Assembly: GCA_028718575.1 (NCBI GenBank)
Contig: JAQULN010000185.1
Coordinates: 1-6,269 of the forward strand
Direction of reading: 5' to 3'
DNA: 6,269 nt
From: Candidatus Krumholzibacteriia bacterium
GTDB taxonomy: Bacteria; Krumholzibacteriota; Krumholzibacteriia; LZORAL124-64-63
Below are positions 5,591-6,269 of this stretch, in pieces. The translations under genes and the position numbers were made by a program. Positions within the stretch are counted from its first letter, which is position 1. Every line of letters begins with the position of its first letter. The notes beneath the pieces were generated by a model. It saw only the letters and a program-made list of their open reading frames with translations. It had not been told where the DNA came from and did not search any database.

Positions 5591-6269
5591 ATGATGCGCA
5601 TGCGCGGCGTCGCCTTGGCCGTGCTGGCGGCTCTGCTGCTGGCCGGTTGCGGCGCAGACAAGGGAGCGGAACCGGTGAACCGATGGGTCGGCAAAGAGTA
5701 CCAGGACGCCGCCTGCGACTGGGTCGAGGCCGCGGCGCTCGAACCGGTCGGCGACATCGCCGAACGCGCCAAGGCGTATGCGGTGGTCGAGGTCGCGCCG
5801 GATCTGAGCGGACTCAGCGCGACGCAGCGCGAGGTCATCGCGGAACTGGTGGCCGCCGGCCGCGTCATCGGCGACCTTTTCCGGGTGCAGGCCACGCCCT
5901 GTTACGACGCCGTCGCAACCGCGGTCGCCGCCTACCGGGGGCCGGACGCCGACGCGTTGCGCCGCTACTTCGACATCAACGCCGGTCCCTGGGATCGGCG
6001 CCAGGGGCTCGAACCCTTCTGCGGCGGCTGGACGCATCCCGAGGGCGCCAACTACTATCCCGGCGATCTGACCCAGGCCGACCGCGACGAGATCGCGGGC
6101 GGCCACGGCGGCCTGAACGATCTGTTCACCATGGTTCGCCGCGACCGCAACGGCGACCTCGCGGCCATTCCGTACAGCGAGTTTTTCCGGCCGGGTCTGC
6201 AGGAGGCGGCGGCCCATCTGCGCCGCGCGGCCCAGCTCACCGAGAACGCGAGCCTGCGCGCCTTCCTCG
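5591..6269 (+). CDS. Dipeptidyl peptidase III-like (M49 family) lipoprotein, N-terminal part, runs off the window
   Basis: The reading frame is open to the window edge, with 226 residues visible. It begins with a lipoprotein signal peptide: Arg-containing n-region, hydrophobic 7-18, lipobox LAGC with C20. The mature part resembles the N-terminal half of M49-related lipoproteins as I recall them. YAVVEVAPDLSGLSATQREVIAEL (63-86) fits the 'decide the substrate helix' segment that precedes family residues on DLFxxQA. YFDINAGPWDRRQGLEPF (126-143) fits a motif near IxYGPWDRLxGxxPF, GANYYPGDLT (152-161) fits GAxFYPxDMT, and LFTMVRRDRNGDLAAIPYSE (178-197) fits the RRDxxGxLxxIPY motif. The zinc-binding HExxGH motif and its distal Glu would lie beyond the window, so activity cannot be judged. 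Some relatives are annotated as zinc-dependent hydrolases or Nudix-like proteins. Its own promoter is expected because a terminator separates it from the tRNA. The family assignment is from remembered motif patterns, not a search. Confidence 0.7.
   Translation, partial: MMRMRGVALAVLAALLLAGCGADKGAEPVNRWVGKEYQDAACDWVEAAALEPVGDIAERAKAYAVVEVAPDLSGLSATQREVIAELVAAGRVIGDLFRVQATPCYDAVATAVAAYRGPDADALRRYFDINAGPWDRRQGLEPFCGGWTHPEGANYYPGDLTQADRDEIAGGHGGLNDLFTMVRRDRNGDLAAIPYSEFFRPGLQEAAAHLRRAAQLTENASLRAFL

Noticed and set aside
6140..6184. EF-hand-like DRNGDLAAI sequence in the M49-like protein
   Set aside because: It matches the M49-type motif RRDxxGxLxxIPY better, and no second EF-hand or full 12-residue calcium loop is present.

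Overview
The window is GC-rich (roughly two-thirds G+C by eye) and every supported gene lies on the + strand. It carries four protein genes and one tRNA. The mix suggests an uncultured, high-GC, diderm bacterium of the FCB superphylum or a nearby candidate phylum (for example the Eisenbacteria/Krumholzibacteria type). The pointers are a gingipain-type (C25) peptidase ending in a FlgD-like/type IX-sorting-like C-terminal domain, two lipoproteins with a classical lipobox, and an M49-type lipoprotein best known to me from Bacteroidota-like genomes. The taxonomic placement is inference; there is no rRNA or marker gene here to settle it.

Layout: (1) 2-2410, the 3' part of a secreted C25 cysteine peptidase whose signal peptide and propeptide lie before the window. 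(2) 2450-3850, a SpoIID/LytB-domain lipoprotein. (3) 3847-5349, a GH3 beta-N-acetylhexosaminidase (NagZ type) whose start codon overlaps the previous stop (ATGA). (4) 5346-5500, a compact tRNA-Asp(GTC) unit: near-perfect sigma70 promoter with a 17-bp spacer, tRNA with encoded CCA, and an intrinsic terminator starting five bases after the CCA. (5) 5591 to the end, the N-terminal 226 residues of a lipoprotein related to dipeptidyl peptidase III (M49), open at the window edge.

How the genes may work together: SpoIID-type enzymes can act as lytic transglycosylases on stem-peptide-free (denuded) glycan, giving disaccharides that end in 1,6-anhydroMurNAc, while NagZ removes GlcNAc from GlcNAc-anhydroMurNAc. 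The translationally coupled pair therefore looks like consecutive steps of cell-wall glycan turnover, one at the envelope and one in the cytoplasm. The peptidase gene sits 39 bases upstream with no visible terminator and may share the transcript. The tRNA and the M49 gene look like separate transcription units.

I see no CRISPR array, transposase, integrase, toxin-antitoxin pair or defence gene. The region reads as ordinary chromosomal housekeeping and secretion content. The more unusual points are residue changes in the NagZ DxEGG motif, a 24-bp perfect palindrome inside the SpoIID-domain gene, the His-rich active-site segment of the C25 peptidase, and the promoter of the tRNA gene embedded in the nagZ stop codon.
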